NCBI RefSeq assembly: GCF_009720835.1
Contig: NZ_WNKZ01000005.1
Span: forward strand, 1-64,000
DNA from: Pseudoduganella buxea
Lineage (GTDB): Bacteria > Pseudomonadota > Gammaproteobacteria > Burkholderiales > Burkholderiaceae_D
Direction of reading: 5' to 3'
DNA: 64,000 nucleotides
Shown: positions 47,645-56,865 of the stretch, piece by piece
Position numbering within the stretch: position 1 is the first letter of the stretch
Layout of the letters: the number at the start of each line of letters is the position of its first letter
Position numbers and translations under genes: made by a program
Notes under the pieces: model-generated
Seen by the model: only the letters and a program-made list of their open reading frames with translations
The model's database searches: none
Told to the model about the DNA's origin: nothing

Positions 47645-48796
47645 TCACCAATCCTTGGGAAGTACGATGTGGGAGCGGTCGGCAGCCTGGATGTCGCGCA
47701 GGCCGGACAGGGCCATCGACACATCCAGTTCCTTGCGCATGATGTCCAGCGCCAGCGCGACGCCGGGTTTGCCCATCGCCCCCAGGCCGTAGATATAGCT
47801 GCGGCCCGCCATCACGCCGCGCGCGCCCATCGCGCACGCCTTCAGGATGTCCTGGCCACTGCGAATACCGCCGTCCATCCAGATCTCGACGCGGTCGTCA
47901 CCGACCGCATCGATGACCTGGGGCAGGGCGCGGATGGAACTGATGGCGCCGTCGAGCTGACGGCCGCCGTGGTTGCTGACGACGATGGCGTCGGCGCCGG
48001 TCCTGGCGGCCAGGCGCGCGTCGTCCGCATCGAGAATCCCTTTCAGTATCAGCTTGCCGTCCCACTGGTCGCGGATCCACGCCACGTCGTCCCATGACAA
48101 TGTCGGGTCGAACTGCTGGCCGACCCAGGCCATCAATGTGGACAGGCCTTGCGCGCCCTTGACGTGGCCATCGAGGTTGCCGAAGGTCTTGCGCTTGCCC
48201 AGCAGGACGCTGGCGCACCACGACGGCTTGCGCAGCATGTCGGCCAGGTTCGACCAGGTGGGGCGGGGCGGCACGGTCAGGCCGTTGCGCAGGTCCGCAT
48301 GGCGCTGGCCGAGGATCTGCAGGTCCAGGGTCAGCACCAGCGCCGAACAACGGGCCGCCTTGGCGCGGGCGATCAGGTCGGCCGCGAAGCCGCGATCGCG
48401 CATCACGTACAGCTGGAACCAGAACGGCTTCTTGGTGGCGGCGGCCACGTCCTCGATCGAGCAGATGCTCATCGTCGTCAACGTGAACGGCACGCCGAAT
48501 TCCTCGGCGGCCTGCGCGGCCAGGATTTCGCCGTCGCCGTAGTTCAGGCCCGTCAGCCCGACCGGCGCCAGCGCCAGCGGCATGCGCGCCGTCTCGCCAG
48601 CCATCGTCGTGGCCGTGCTGCGGTCGGCGACGTTGACGGCCACGCGCTGGCGCAAATGGATCGCATCGAGGTCGCTGCGGTTGGCCCGCATCGTGCGCTC
48701 CGTGTACGAACCCGAATCGACATAGCCGAAGATGGCCTTCGCCACGCGCTTCTTCGCCTGGCGGCGCAGGTCTTCGATCTCGGTGATGACTGCCAT
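47645..48796 (-). CDS. lldD: FMN-dependent L-lactate dehydrogenase
   Basis: 383 aa alpha-hydroxy-acid oxidase (L-lactate to pyruvate, electrons to the quinone pool). The active-site block VSNHGGRQLDG contains the catalytic His and Arg; FWFQLYV and MDGGIRSGQDILKA are typical FMN-site segments. GGAG lies just before the ATG at 48796; a frame extending to 48877 is not supported. It heads the operon lldD-PL11-RGAE-GH43-TBDT, which fits a role in oxidising L-lactate made by RhaD from rhamnose. Other 2-hydroxyacids as substrates are possible. Confidence 0.87.
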   Translation of the reverse strand: MAVITEIEDLRRQAKKRVAKAIFGYVDSGSYTERTMRANRSDLDAIHLRQRVAVNVADRSTATTMAGETARMPLALAPVGLTGLNYGDGEILAAQAAEEFGVPFTLTTMSICSIEDVAAATKKPFWFQLYVMRDRGFAADLIARAKAARCSALVLTLDLQILGQRHADLRNGLTVPPRPTWSNLADMLRKPSWCASVLLGKRKTFGNLDGHVKGAQGLSTLMAWVGQQFDPTLSWDDVAWIRDQWDGKLILKGILDADDARLAARTGADAIVVSNHGGRQLDGAISSIRALPQVIDAVGDDRVEIWMDGGIRSGQDILKACAMGARGVMAGRSYIYGLGAMGKPGVALALDIMRKELDVSMALSGLRDIQAADRSHIVLPKDW

Positions 48797-48948
48797 GGTC
48801 TCCTGCCTGTTGTTGTGCTGTCTGGATGGCATCCGAGTATCGGCAGTCGCCATGGCAGTGTCAACGGCAGGGGCCATACAATCACGATCATGAGCGGCGC
48901 AGGGGCCTGCCGGTGGGGCAGCGGCGTGGCGCCGCCGGCGTACGGCGC

Positions 48949-49473
48949 TTACAGGAACAGGTACCAGTACAGTGCCACGTCACCGCTGACATCCTCGCCG
49001 AGCTGGCTGTACAGATAGCGGTCGGAGCCGCCCAGCACGAAGCCGTAACGGACATAGAAGCGGCAGGCCGGCACGTTGGACGACTGCGTTTCGAGCCGTA
49101 TGGCCCGAAGGTCCCGGCTCTTCGCCCACGCCACCGCTTCATCCATCAGGCGCCTGCCGATGCCCGCGCCGCGGTAAGGGCGCGAGACGGCAATGTCGTC
49201 GATGCTTGCGCAGCCATTCCATGCCGGCGTGGCCAGCAGGTAGCCCGCGAGACGGTCGCCATCCCTCGCCGCGAGCAGCAAGCGGCTTGAATCGGCATCC
49301 GGTTCGGACAACGATTCGTCGACACCGTAGGCCTTGGTCCGCGCTGTCACCGCGACCACGCCCGGCAGGCCCGGGCCGTCGAATGGGCCGACAGCTTCCA
49401 GCTCGATGACAAAGGAGAAGTCGGCCAACGCCAACGCCTCCCGCCCGATGGATTCCACCCGCTCGATGTGCAT
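48949..49473 (-). CDS. GNAT acetyltransferase resembling streptothricin acetyltransferases
   Basis: 174 aa. The acetyl-CoA loop RGAGIGRRL (about residue 105) is flanked by patterns close to Sat-type enzymes: IDDIAVSRPYRG, AIRLETQSSNVPACRFYVRYGF, GGSDRYLYS and VALYWYLFL. Sat enzymes N-acetylate the beta-lysine of streptothricins. Chromosomal Sat-like GNATs are common in soil bacteria and need not confer resistance. AAGGA upstream supports the ATG at 49473; the longer frame has no ribosome-binding site. Divergent from the damaged kinase gene. Confidence 0.75.
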   Translation of the reverse strand: MHIERVESIGREALALADFSFVIELEAVGPFDGPGLPGVVAVTARTKAYGVDESLSEPDADSSRLLLAARDGDRLAGYLLATPAWNGCASIDDIAVSRPYRGAGIGRRLMDEAVAWAKSRDLRAIRLETQSSNVPACRFYVRYGFVLGGSDRYLYSQLGEDVSGDVALYWYLFL

Positions 49474-49618
49474 CCGGTTTCCTTCGATGTAGCTTTGAAT
49501 GAGCGGGATTGTCGCAGACGCTCGATCGGGCGCGTAAAGGTCGAGGTTGGACAACCTGACCGGGCGGGAAGGGGCGCTCGCTGCGACGGGAGCCCAGGCG
49601 CGGCGAGCCGGCGCTACC

Positions 49619-49658
49619 GTTCGCCAGGCAATGCGGGTTCGACATATAGTTGGCGAAC
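49619..49658. promoter_or_regulatory. Inverted repeat around a -10 element before the hybrid kinase
   Basis: GTTCGCCA (49619-49626) and TGGCGAAC (49651-49658) are perfect inverted copies. Between them lie a further GGTTCG and TATAGT (49645-49650), a good -10 for the kinase gene. The arrangement suggests an operator overlapping a promoter; no -35 consensus is seen. Confidence 0.4.
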
Positions 49659-49708
49659 AATGCCAGGGTAGCCGTTGGCAATTGACCGCTGACAAGTTCG
49701 AGGGAGCG

Positions 49709-51621
49709 ATGGCCGATTCGTTTGAAGGGCACAGTTTTTCACGCATGGTCGAGAAGGTGTCGGACTATGCGATTTTCCTGCTGGACCGCGATGGCGCTAT
49801 CCAGACCTGGAATCCCGCAGCCGAAGCCATGAAGGGGTACCTGAAGCATGAGGCGGTCGGCCGCAATTTCAGCATGCTGTACACGCAAGAGGATCAGCAG
49901 CGCAATCATCCCCGGCACAATCTCGACGATGCAGCCGCACATGGGACCTTCCAGGAGTCCGCATGGCGACAACGCAAGGATGGCTCCCTGTTCTGGGCAC
50001 TGGTCGAGGTCATCGCAATCCGCGACGACAACGGCGAGCTGGAAGGATTCTGCAAGCTCACGCGCGACCTGACCAACCTGAAGCAGCTGCAGGAGACCCT
50101 GGCGGCGGAAAAGGAGCGTGCCGAATTGACGCTCGGCTCGATCGCGGACGGGGTTGTATCCGTCAACGGTGCCGGACTGGTCGAGTACGTCAACCGCCAG
50201 GCCCAGCGTTTCACGGGCTGGTCACAGGAAGAGGCCAAGGGTTTGCCGGTTGACCGTGTGTTCGATATCGTCAGCCCGGGCGACTACAGTGCCGAAGAAA
50301 CCAGGTTGGCGCAAGCGGAAATGAGCGGCAAGCCGCCCCGCACGACGCGGATTCTCCGGGCACGCGACGGTACGCGGCATGTCATTGAAGCGCGCCAGTC
50401 CGAAATTGCGGGCAAGGACGGGGAAGCCGGTGGCATGGTCATCGTGTTCCACGACGTGGGCGAGAGGCAGGGCATGGAAAAGCCTTGCGCGACGCGGACC
50501 GCCGCAAGGACGAGTTCCTGGCAATGCTTGCACACGAATTGCGCAACCCCCTGGCGCCGGTCAGCGCCGCCGCCGAGCTGCTGTCGCTGGGCAAGCTCGG
50601 CCCCGAGTCGGCAAAGAAGGCCAGCCAGGTCATCATCCGGCAGGTCAAGCACATGACGGCGCTGGTCGATGACCTGCTGGACGTGTCGCGTGTGTCGCGC
50701 GGCCAGATTACCCTGGAGATGGCATCGCTCGACATGAAGGTCGTGGTCGCGCACGCCATCGAGCAGGTTCGCCCCCTGCTCGAAAGCCGTCGGCATACCT
50801 TGGGGATCACGCTGGCGCCCACCAGGGCATACGTCCGGGGCGACGAAAAACGCCTGATCCAGGTGGTGGCCAACCTTCTCAACAATGCGGCCAAGTACAC
50901 GCCGCCGGGTGGAACGGTGAATGTCCGGATGTCCGTTACCGACAGCGTGATCTGCCTTGAAGTCAGCGACAACGGTATCGGCATCGAACCGGCCGTGCAG
51001 AAATTTGTCTTTGATTTGTTCGAACAGGTGCATACGACATCGGACCGGACTCTGGGCGGGTTAGGCATCGGCCTGGCATTGGTGCGCAGCCTCGCTCATC
51101 TGCACGGAGGCAGCGTGACGTGTGAAAGCGGCGGTCTCGGCCAGGGCAGCCGCTTCCGGCTGTGCATGCCGGCCCTGGCGCAGGACGAATTCTTGACCGA
51201 GCGGCGCAGTGTCCTGCGTCCGGTCGACCTGCCGGTGGCGAGCGCCAGCCTGTCCGTCCTGGTGGTTGACGACAATCAGGACGCAGCAGAAATGCTGCAA
51301 TTCTTCCTCGGCACGGCAGGACACCGGGTCACGCTGGCCACCACGGCAAGCACCGCGCGCGAGGCCGTCAGCTCTGCGCCCTTCGACGTGTGCATTCTCG
51401 ATATCGGCCTGCCTGATGGCAACGGTAACGAGCTCGCCGTGGACATTCGACAGATGACGATACCGTCGCCCATGCTCATCGCACTGAGCGGGTTCGGCAT
51501 GACACGGGACCGGGACCAGGCGGCCGTGGCCGGCTTCGACCATTATTTTGTCAAGCCTGTCGATCTGGATGCGTTGTCGGCGGCAGTCGAGGGGGCCGGT
51601 CTGCAGAGTCGGCCGACGTGA
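49709..51621 (+). pseudogene. Hybrid sensor histidine kinase split by a one-base frameshift
   Basis: Two overlapping frames, 49709-50656 and 50485-51621, together make one PAS-PAS-HisKA-HATPase-REC protein. Frame 1 holds two PAS domains up to VIVFHDVGERQGMEK, then turns to nonsense. Frame 2 resumes at once with RDADRRKDEFLAMLAHELRNP (phospho-His) and continues through NNAAKYTPPGG, GLGIGLALV and a receiver with CILDIGLPDG. Inserting one G near 50482 restores a continuous MEKALRDADRRKDEF, so a single-base deletion or sequencing error is the simplest explanation. No slippery heptamer for programmed frameshifting is seen. Start at 49709 has AGGGAG upstream. If real, the sensor half and kinase half would be separate proteins. 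Confidence 0.82.
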
Positions 51622-51961
51622 CGGGTTTGCCGGAATAGTTGTTCTCTGCCGGATTGCGCAGGCATCGTCAGGCAGCGCATGAACTGTGGGCACCCTGCCG
51701 GTGGCACCGGCGGACGGGCAGGTCGTTCGCCCACCTCGACGTCATCATCCATCGGCTTGTGCGGCCAGTTATGTCCATCATGTAAGGGTGAGCGAGTCCG
51801 CTAAATGTAAGCGAATTCGTGCATTCCTGACCCCGACATAAGATGCAATTTGATGCAATCGAAAGAACTTGATATCCCGTGAGGCGAAAGCACCGCTACA
51901 AATAAGCAGTATGCTTCTCCCAAAGAAGTTATCATAGTACTTTTAAAACAAGGAGTTTAAG
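51622..51961 (+). other. AT-richer intergenic region before the heparinase-like gene
   Basis: 340 bp without a gene. Composition falls sharply from about 51780 on. A ribosome-binding site AAGGAG lies just before the ATG at 51962. TTATCATAGTAC near 51930-51942 could contain a -10 element but has no clear -35. No inverted terminal repeat or integrase site is seen. Confidence 0.5.
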
Positions 51962-54900
51962 ATGGTCATCGATACGCGTGTCGTCGCAGCGCTGCTTGCG
52001 TTTGGAACATTGTCGGACGTCATGGCGCAAGACGACACAGTTCATTCAGTCACGCAGACGCGACCGAGGCTGTATGCAACTCCTGCGGACTTGAAATTGC
52101 TGACGGATCGGTTCAATGTGACTTTACCGCCAAGCGGCACAATCACGTTTAATGTATCCGCTGCACGAAAAGTTGATGGCGATCCTACGGACGGAACGAT
52201 TTTTGGTCCGCATCTGGGGGCAGACAACGTAATAAACATCAAGCAGCTCGACCAGACCGATAGTGAAAATCCTGTAAAGGTGACATTGCAGATTGTCGTG
52301 AAAGGCAAGCAGTGCAACAGCGCGGTTACTAGCATCACCCTTGACCAAGACACGCCCAAACCCGTCAAGGTCACTTACACCGGTAGTTCGGTCAGCGTGA
52401 ACGATAAGTCGCTCAGCTGGAATACAGCTTGTCCCTTCACACCAGGTACCCAGCTCTACAATGCGGGCTACACACGTAGCAACACGGTCGTTACTGGCCT
52501 GACAGTCATTAACAATTCCGATGGTACGGAATGGCGTCGGGACAAGTTCGATTACGAGCTGGGGGTAGCGAGGCGGAATTTCCTGTCGGCGGCAAATCTT
52601 ACCGTCGATAGGATAAATACTTGTAGTTTGCAAGAAAGCGCTCGGGACGAAGTTTGCAAGGTGGCAACAAATAGCCGCACAATTACTCTCACGACAGCCA
52701 AAAATTTGGCGCTGGCTTTTCAGTTGACCCGATCGTCGACTTATGCTGACGCGGCATTAAAGTTCGCGAACCTCATAATGAGCGTTGGGTTGGCGGATGG
52801 ACTCGAGTTTGCAATGAGTGCGAGGGTTGGGGCCCTGGGTGTTCTTTATGATTGGATTGACGGTCGTGATGACAAGCAAAATATTGCTTTTACTGAGAAT
52901 GTCAAAGCTTCCATTCGAGGAAAAATAGTTGAGACAATAAAGAAGGATGTGCCTGAACTACCAGCTGGTGGAGAAAAAGACGACGACCTTATTGAGATGA
53001 TCTGCGGTAGTGGTAACCTCAAAAGCTCTGAGGACGAACTAGACTGTCATACAACGCCTTCCCTGGAGAGAAAGTATATCAGCGGCCATGAAGCGAGTGC
53101 GCAGGCAAGCGTCGCCCTCGGTTTATTGGCGATCAGCGAAGACGGTGGAGGTCAGAAGCCGGACGTGATGCCATTATTGCGGCGTATATACGAACAACAG
53201 ACCAACGGCATCAATGCAGCGAGAGAATACATCTCCGCCGACGGGGGGCACCACACCTTGTTCGCATATGGCGCCATTGCTGGCGAGCTTATCGAGCGTA
53301 TGTTGATGTGGCGTCGGGCATACACGCCAGCTATCGCAACGACCAAGTACGAATCTAAAGTCGCATTGCCCTACATCTATGGCCTGCGCGGAGATGGAAC
53401 GTTCCCGGCAAGAGGCGATACACAGGGCACTTTCGACGTAAAGGGCGCCAACGTCGGGTACATGGTGTTAGCTGCCGCGACAGCTGTCACAGATGAAGAC
53501 CCTGAGGCGGCTAAAGTCGCTGATCAAGCCGGAAATTTTCTTTTGAATCAAGTATACCGAAAGCGTGGTTATGGGAGCGGCCAGCTCCTGTGGGACACTT
53601 TATATTTCCCAAGCGCCCGCGACCTCCAGACGAATACTGGAACTCCGCCGGGTGTCATTGCGTTTAAACCGTCCGGCATGGCGTTCATGAGAGATCGGTG
53701 GGACGATCAAACCACGCTTCTGGACTTCAAGTCGACTGCATTCATCAGCGAGAACCACCAGCATTTGGATCAGAACAGCTTTTCGCTGCATTACAAGGCT
53801 CCTTTATTGGTCGATTCCGGTCAATATGATAGTTATGGATCAGATCATTGGAATAACTACTATCAGCGGTCGATAGCCCACAATACGGTCGTGGTACTCG
53901 GCCAGCCTTCGCGATTTGGTGAGGAATTGAGTGATGATGGCGGTCAGTGGTATGGCGAACGCCAAAAATACCCGACCTTGCCAGAGATCGAGCTTGGAGG
54001 GGCGAATGCGCTGCACGGTATTACCGCGATGGATTATGGTGACGATTTCTTCTATGTTGCCGGTGATGCGAGCAAGGCTTATTCAAGGAACATTGAATCG
54101 ACTGGTGGATTTGTCCGTAGTATCGTTTATCTACGCCGTTACACAAGTCCCCCGGTAATCGTTATTTTTGATGCAGTCAGAGCAGCCGCAACCACCACAA
54201 ATGTTCTCGCTACGTCCTTGCTACACATGGTCGGCAAGCCTGAGGGTGACAAAAATACCTTGCCAGAATCCGGCAGCCGCTTTACGTTCGAGCGAGGTGC
54301 CAAAAACTTTACCGTTAGAAACGGTGAAGGTATGGTGACGGTACAGCAAGTGTTGCCAGAGGAATCGATTGTAAAATTGTCCGGCGGTAAAAACACCGGT
54401 CAAATTTGCAAGCAATACGCTCCGTCCACGACCAGCAAAACAATCGACGGGCCAGATTGCCGATTTCTCGCCCCCAGCACGATTGGCTCCGAGTTGTGGA
54501 ACTATCCGCCGAGCACATCGAAATCAGATATGTCTCCGACTGCGGCAGATATCGGTGCATGGCGTTTAGAAATTAGCGCGCGCAGTCTTCCGTCGGCAGC
54601 TCAGTATTTCCTGAATGTTCTCAATGTTTCTAATAATGACGGGGCGAGTAGGGGAGTCGCTGATATCCCTGGCGCCGATACTGTTTCGAAGGTGCTGAAA
54701 GGTCCAGACACGCGCGGTGTGCAGATCGGTACGAGTCTGCAAATTCTATTCAACGGCGGTAAAGCGGCCAGTACGCAGTTTCGCTGGGAAGCTACAGAGT
54801 TTAGTGGAAGACGAATCTTCGTCGGATTGCTCAAGGACTACGGCTATAGCCTAAGCAAGGTTGGCGAACAGTGTGTACTCATGCCGGGCAATCCGGGCAC

Positions 54901-54994
54901 GTTCAGATCTTCCGATAACGGGGTCCTGTTGCTGAGCAATAACTTTGCATCCGAGATGTGCCAGGGGACGCAAATCGTGCGAGCGGGCATGTGA
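51962..54994 (+). CDS. Heparinase II/III-like secreted protein, compositionally foreign
   Basis: 1010 aa. Hydrophobic N-terminus ending VMAQ (about residue 23) looks like a signal peptide but has an acidic Asp at position 4 and no Lys/Arg cluster. The C-terminal half has the heparinase II/III pattern, ISENHQHLDQNSFSLHYKAPLLVDSGQYD then SIAHNTVVV, with an (alpha/alpha) toroid region before it (about 230-560). Such polysaccharide lyases act on uronic-acid polymers such as heparan sulphate or alginate-like substrates; the substrate here is unknown. Codon use and base composition are clearly AT-richer than every neighbour, pointing to horizontal acquisition. No transporter or regulator is adjacent. 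Confidence 0.72.
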   Translation: MVIDTRVVAALLAFGTLSDVMAQDDTVHSVTQTRPRLYATPADLKLLTDRFNVTLPPSGTITFNVSAARKVDGDPTDGTIFGPHLGADNVINIKQLDQTDSENPVKVTLQIVVKGKQCNSAVTSITLDQDTPKPVKVTYTGSSVSVNDKSLSWNTACPFTPGTQLYNAGYTRSNTVVTGLTVINNSDGTEWRRDKFDYELGVARRNFLSAANLTVDRINTCSLQESARDEVCKVATNSRTITLTTAKNLALAFQLTRSSTYADAALKFANLIMSVGLADGLEFAMSARVGALGVLYDWIDGRDDKQNIAFTENVKASIRGKIVETIKKDVPELPAGGEKDDDLIEMICGSGNLKSSEDELDCHTTPSLERKYISGHEASAQASVALGLLAISEDGGGQKPDVMPLLRRIYEQQTNGINAAREYISADGGHHTLFAYGAIAGELIERMLMWRRAYTPAIATTKYESKVALPYIYGLRGDGTFPARGDTQGTFDVKGANVGYMVLAAATAVTDEDPEAAKVADQAGNFLLNQVYRKRGYGSGQLLWDTLYFPSARDLQTNTGTPPGVIAFKPSGMAFMRDRWDDQTTLLDFKSTAFISENHQHLDQNSFSLHYKAPLLVDSGQYDSYGSDHWNNYYQRSIAHNTVVVLGQPSRFGEELSDDGGQWYGERQKYPTLPEIELGGANALHGITAMDYGDDFFYVAGDASKAYSRNIESTGGFVRSIVYLRRYTSPPVIVIFDAVRAAATTTNVLATSLLHMVGKPEGDKNTLPESGSRFTFERGAKNFTVRNGEGMVTVQQVLPEESIVKLSGGKNTGQICKQYAPSTTSKTIDGPDCRFLAPSTIGSELWNYPPSTSKSDMSPTAADIGAWRLEISARSLPSAAQYFLNVLNVSNNDGASRGVADIPGADTVSKVLKGPDTRGVQIGTSLQILFNGGKAASTQFRWEATEFSGRRIFVGLLKDYGYSLSKVGEQCVLMPGNPGTFRSSDNGVLLLSNNFASEMCQGTQIVRAGM

Positions 54995-55458
54995 ACCTTG
55001 GAAGTGGAGCGAAAGCGAGCGCAGCAGATGCAAGCGCCCCACGTCGCTCCAATGGCTGGCGGGGCAAAAGCGCGATTCATCGTTCTTCCCTGCGACCGTG
55101 AGGTCCTCCATTGATAGGCCGGATTGCATGGCCTGGAGTGGTCCGCTTCGCAAGCCTGCACGACTAGCTTACATGGCGTTCTGTCAGGCCGTCTGAATGG
55201 AGCCTTGCTCTGGCCAGACGCCCTGATCGCGTTATTCCCACTGCGCAACAGACGTCGAGTTCGCCGAATGTATTAGAATTCAGGCTTCGATTGTCCAGCC
55301 ATGCCACACCTTCGCTACCGAACTTCGCCGGTGCTTTCCCATTGAGGCCGTCTGCGGGTTCTCCGCCATTTTTCTCAACGGTTGCGCGAATTAAAACCCA
55401 CAACGCAAACTGCAGCGCGCTTTGCGGAGTCTGATTAGAATAGAAATAGCAACGTTCA
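54995..55458. other. 464-bp region without a supported gene
   Basis: Lies between the acquired heparinase-like gene and dusA. Short open frames occur on both strands but lack ribosome-binding sites and recognisable families; one runs antisense into the heparinase gene. It may be debris from the acquisition event. TAGAAT at 55436-55441 is the nearest -10-like element to dusA, without a clear -35. Confidence 0.4.
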
Positions 55459-56451
55459 ATGAACTCAACAGCTTACAAGTCCCGCCGCCTCTCCGTCGCG
55501 CCCATGATGGACTGGACCGACCGCCACTGCCGCGTGTTCCACCGCCAGATCACGAAGCACACGTGGCTGTATACGGAGATGGTGACGACCGGGGCGCTGG
55601 TGTATGGCGATGTCGAGCGGCACCTGCGCTTCAATGACGAGGAGCATCCGGTGGCGTTGCAGCTGGGGGGCAGCGATCCGAAGGACCTGGCCACCAGCGC
55701 GAAGCTGGGCGAGAAGTGGGGGTATGACGAGATCAACCTCAATTGCGGCTGCCCGTCCGAGCGAGTGCAGAAGGGCGCCTTCGGAGCCTGCCTGATGGCC
55801 GAGCCGGAGCTGGTGCGCGATTGCGTCAAGGCCATGCGCGACGCCGTCAGCATCGACGTCACCGTCAAGCACCGCATCGGCATCAACGAGACGGAAAGCT
55901 ACGACTTCGTGCGCGACTTCGTCGGCCAGGTGGCCGAAGCGGGCTGTTCGACATTTGTCGTGCATGCGCGCAATGCCATCCTGAAGGGGCTGTCGCCGAA
56001 GGAGAACCGCGAAATTCCGCCGCTGAAATACGAGTATGCCTACCGGCTCAAGCGCGATTTTCCCCAGTTCGAGATCCTGATCAACGGCGGTATCAAGACG
56101 GAAGCGGAGATCGACGAGCACCTGCGCCACGTCGATGGCGTCATGCTGGGCCGCGAGGCGTACCACAACCCCTACCTGATGGCCACGTTCGACCGGCGTT
56201 ATTACGGTGACGACGACGCACCCGTCAAGTCGCGCGAGGAAGTGCTGCGGGCGATGATGCCGTATATCGCCGCGCAACTGGCCAAGGAGGGCGGGCGCGG
56301 CCTGAAACTCAATACCATCACGCGCCATATGCTGGGGCTGATGCAGGGACTGCCTGGCGCCAAGACGTTCCGCCAGACCCTGTCGGACTCGAAGCGGCTG
56401 GCAGCGGGCGATCCGGCCCTGTTGCTGGAAGCGATCCGCCGCATCGGCTGA
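55459..56451 (+). CDS. dusA: tRNA-dihydrouridine(20/20a) synthase DusA
   Basis: FMN enzyme that reduces uridine to dihydrouridine in the tRNA D loop. 330 aa. APMMDWTDRHCR at the N-terminus, the NLNCGCPSERVQKGAFGA block with catalytic Cys98, HARNA and INGGIKT are all DusA-type (the E. coli DusA motif CPSDRVQ corresponds to CPSERVQ). Single gene with its own promoter region; returns to the normal high GC of the host. Confidence 0.95.
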   Translation: MNSTAYKSRRLSVAPMMDWTDRHCRVFHRQITKHTWLYTEMVTTGALVYGDVERHLRFNDEEHPVALQLGGSDPKDLATSAKLGEKWGYDEINLNCGCPSERVQKGAFGACLMAEPELVRDCVKAMRDAVSIDVTVKHRIGINETESYDFVRDFVGQVAEAGCSTFVVHARNAILKGLSPKENREIPPLKYEYAYRLKRDFPQFEILINGGIKTEAEIDEHLRHVDGVMLGREAYHNPYLMATFDRRYYGDDDAPVKSREEVLRAMMPYIAAQLAKEGGRGLKLNTITRHMLGLMQGLPGAKTFRQTLSDSKRLAAGDPALLLEAIRRIG

Positions 56452-56865
56452 CATTCCCGCCCGGTCGTGCGGCGCCCGCCGCGCGACCAGTAACAGCCGG
56501 TCGTTGTAATTTCACGTCACTCCACCGCAGCAAATCCCGTCCCGTCGCGTTTCGCAGTGCATTCCCTCGTACTGTCGCTTTTTCTCCAAAGAAAGTTCAA
56601 TGGACCCATCTCGCGGTCTGATGTCGCTTGCCCATCGGCAATGCTCCCAACTATAATTTCCTTATAGACATATAGTTGTGTTGTAGCAAAACATCGTACA
56701 AGCGGGGAAAACGACACCTTGCTGGTTTTTTCCACGGCTTGTTTTGCATTCGCAGTCAACATTTGCTACTGTAAGTACTTGCGCTACGGCAATGATAAGT
56801 GAGTTGTGTAAATCTTATCGGTCGTACATAAAACGTCACTACGACACCCTTTACGAAGAGCCGAA
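56452..56865 (+). promoter_or_regulatory. Intergenic region before the chemoreceptor, with sigma-28-like promoter
   Basis: 414 bp without a gene. TAAG (56772-56775), exactly 15 bp, then AATGATAA (56791-56798) resembles the flagellar sigma-28 promoter (TAAA-N15-GCCGATAA), fitting for a chemoreceptor. A CTATAA/TTATAG stem occurs near 56651-56667. The rest shows nothing recognisable. Confidence 0.45.

Noticed and set aside
48949-49473. Calling the GNAT a streptothricin resistance gene
   Set aside because: Motif similarity alone does not show the substrate; chromosomal relatives are common.
50465-50490. Programmed -1 frameshift in the hybrid kinase
   Set aside because: The direction would be -1, but no X-XXY-YYZ heptamer or stimulatory stem is present; inserting one G restores perfect homology, so deletion or sequencing error is simpler.
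54844-55403. Short minus-strand frames behind the heparinase gene as transposase remnants
   Set aside because: No DDE or HTH motif, no terminal inverted repeats; one frame overlaps the heparinase coding end.
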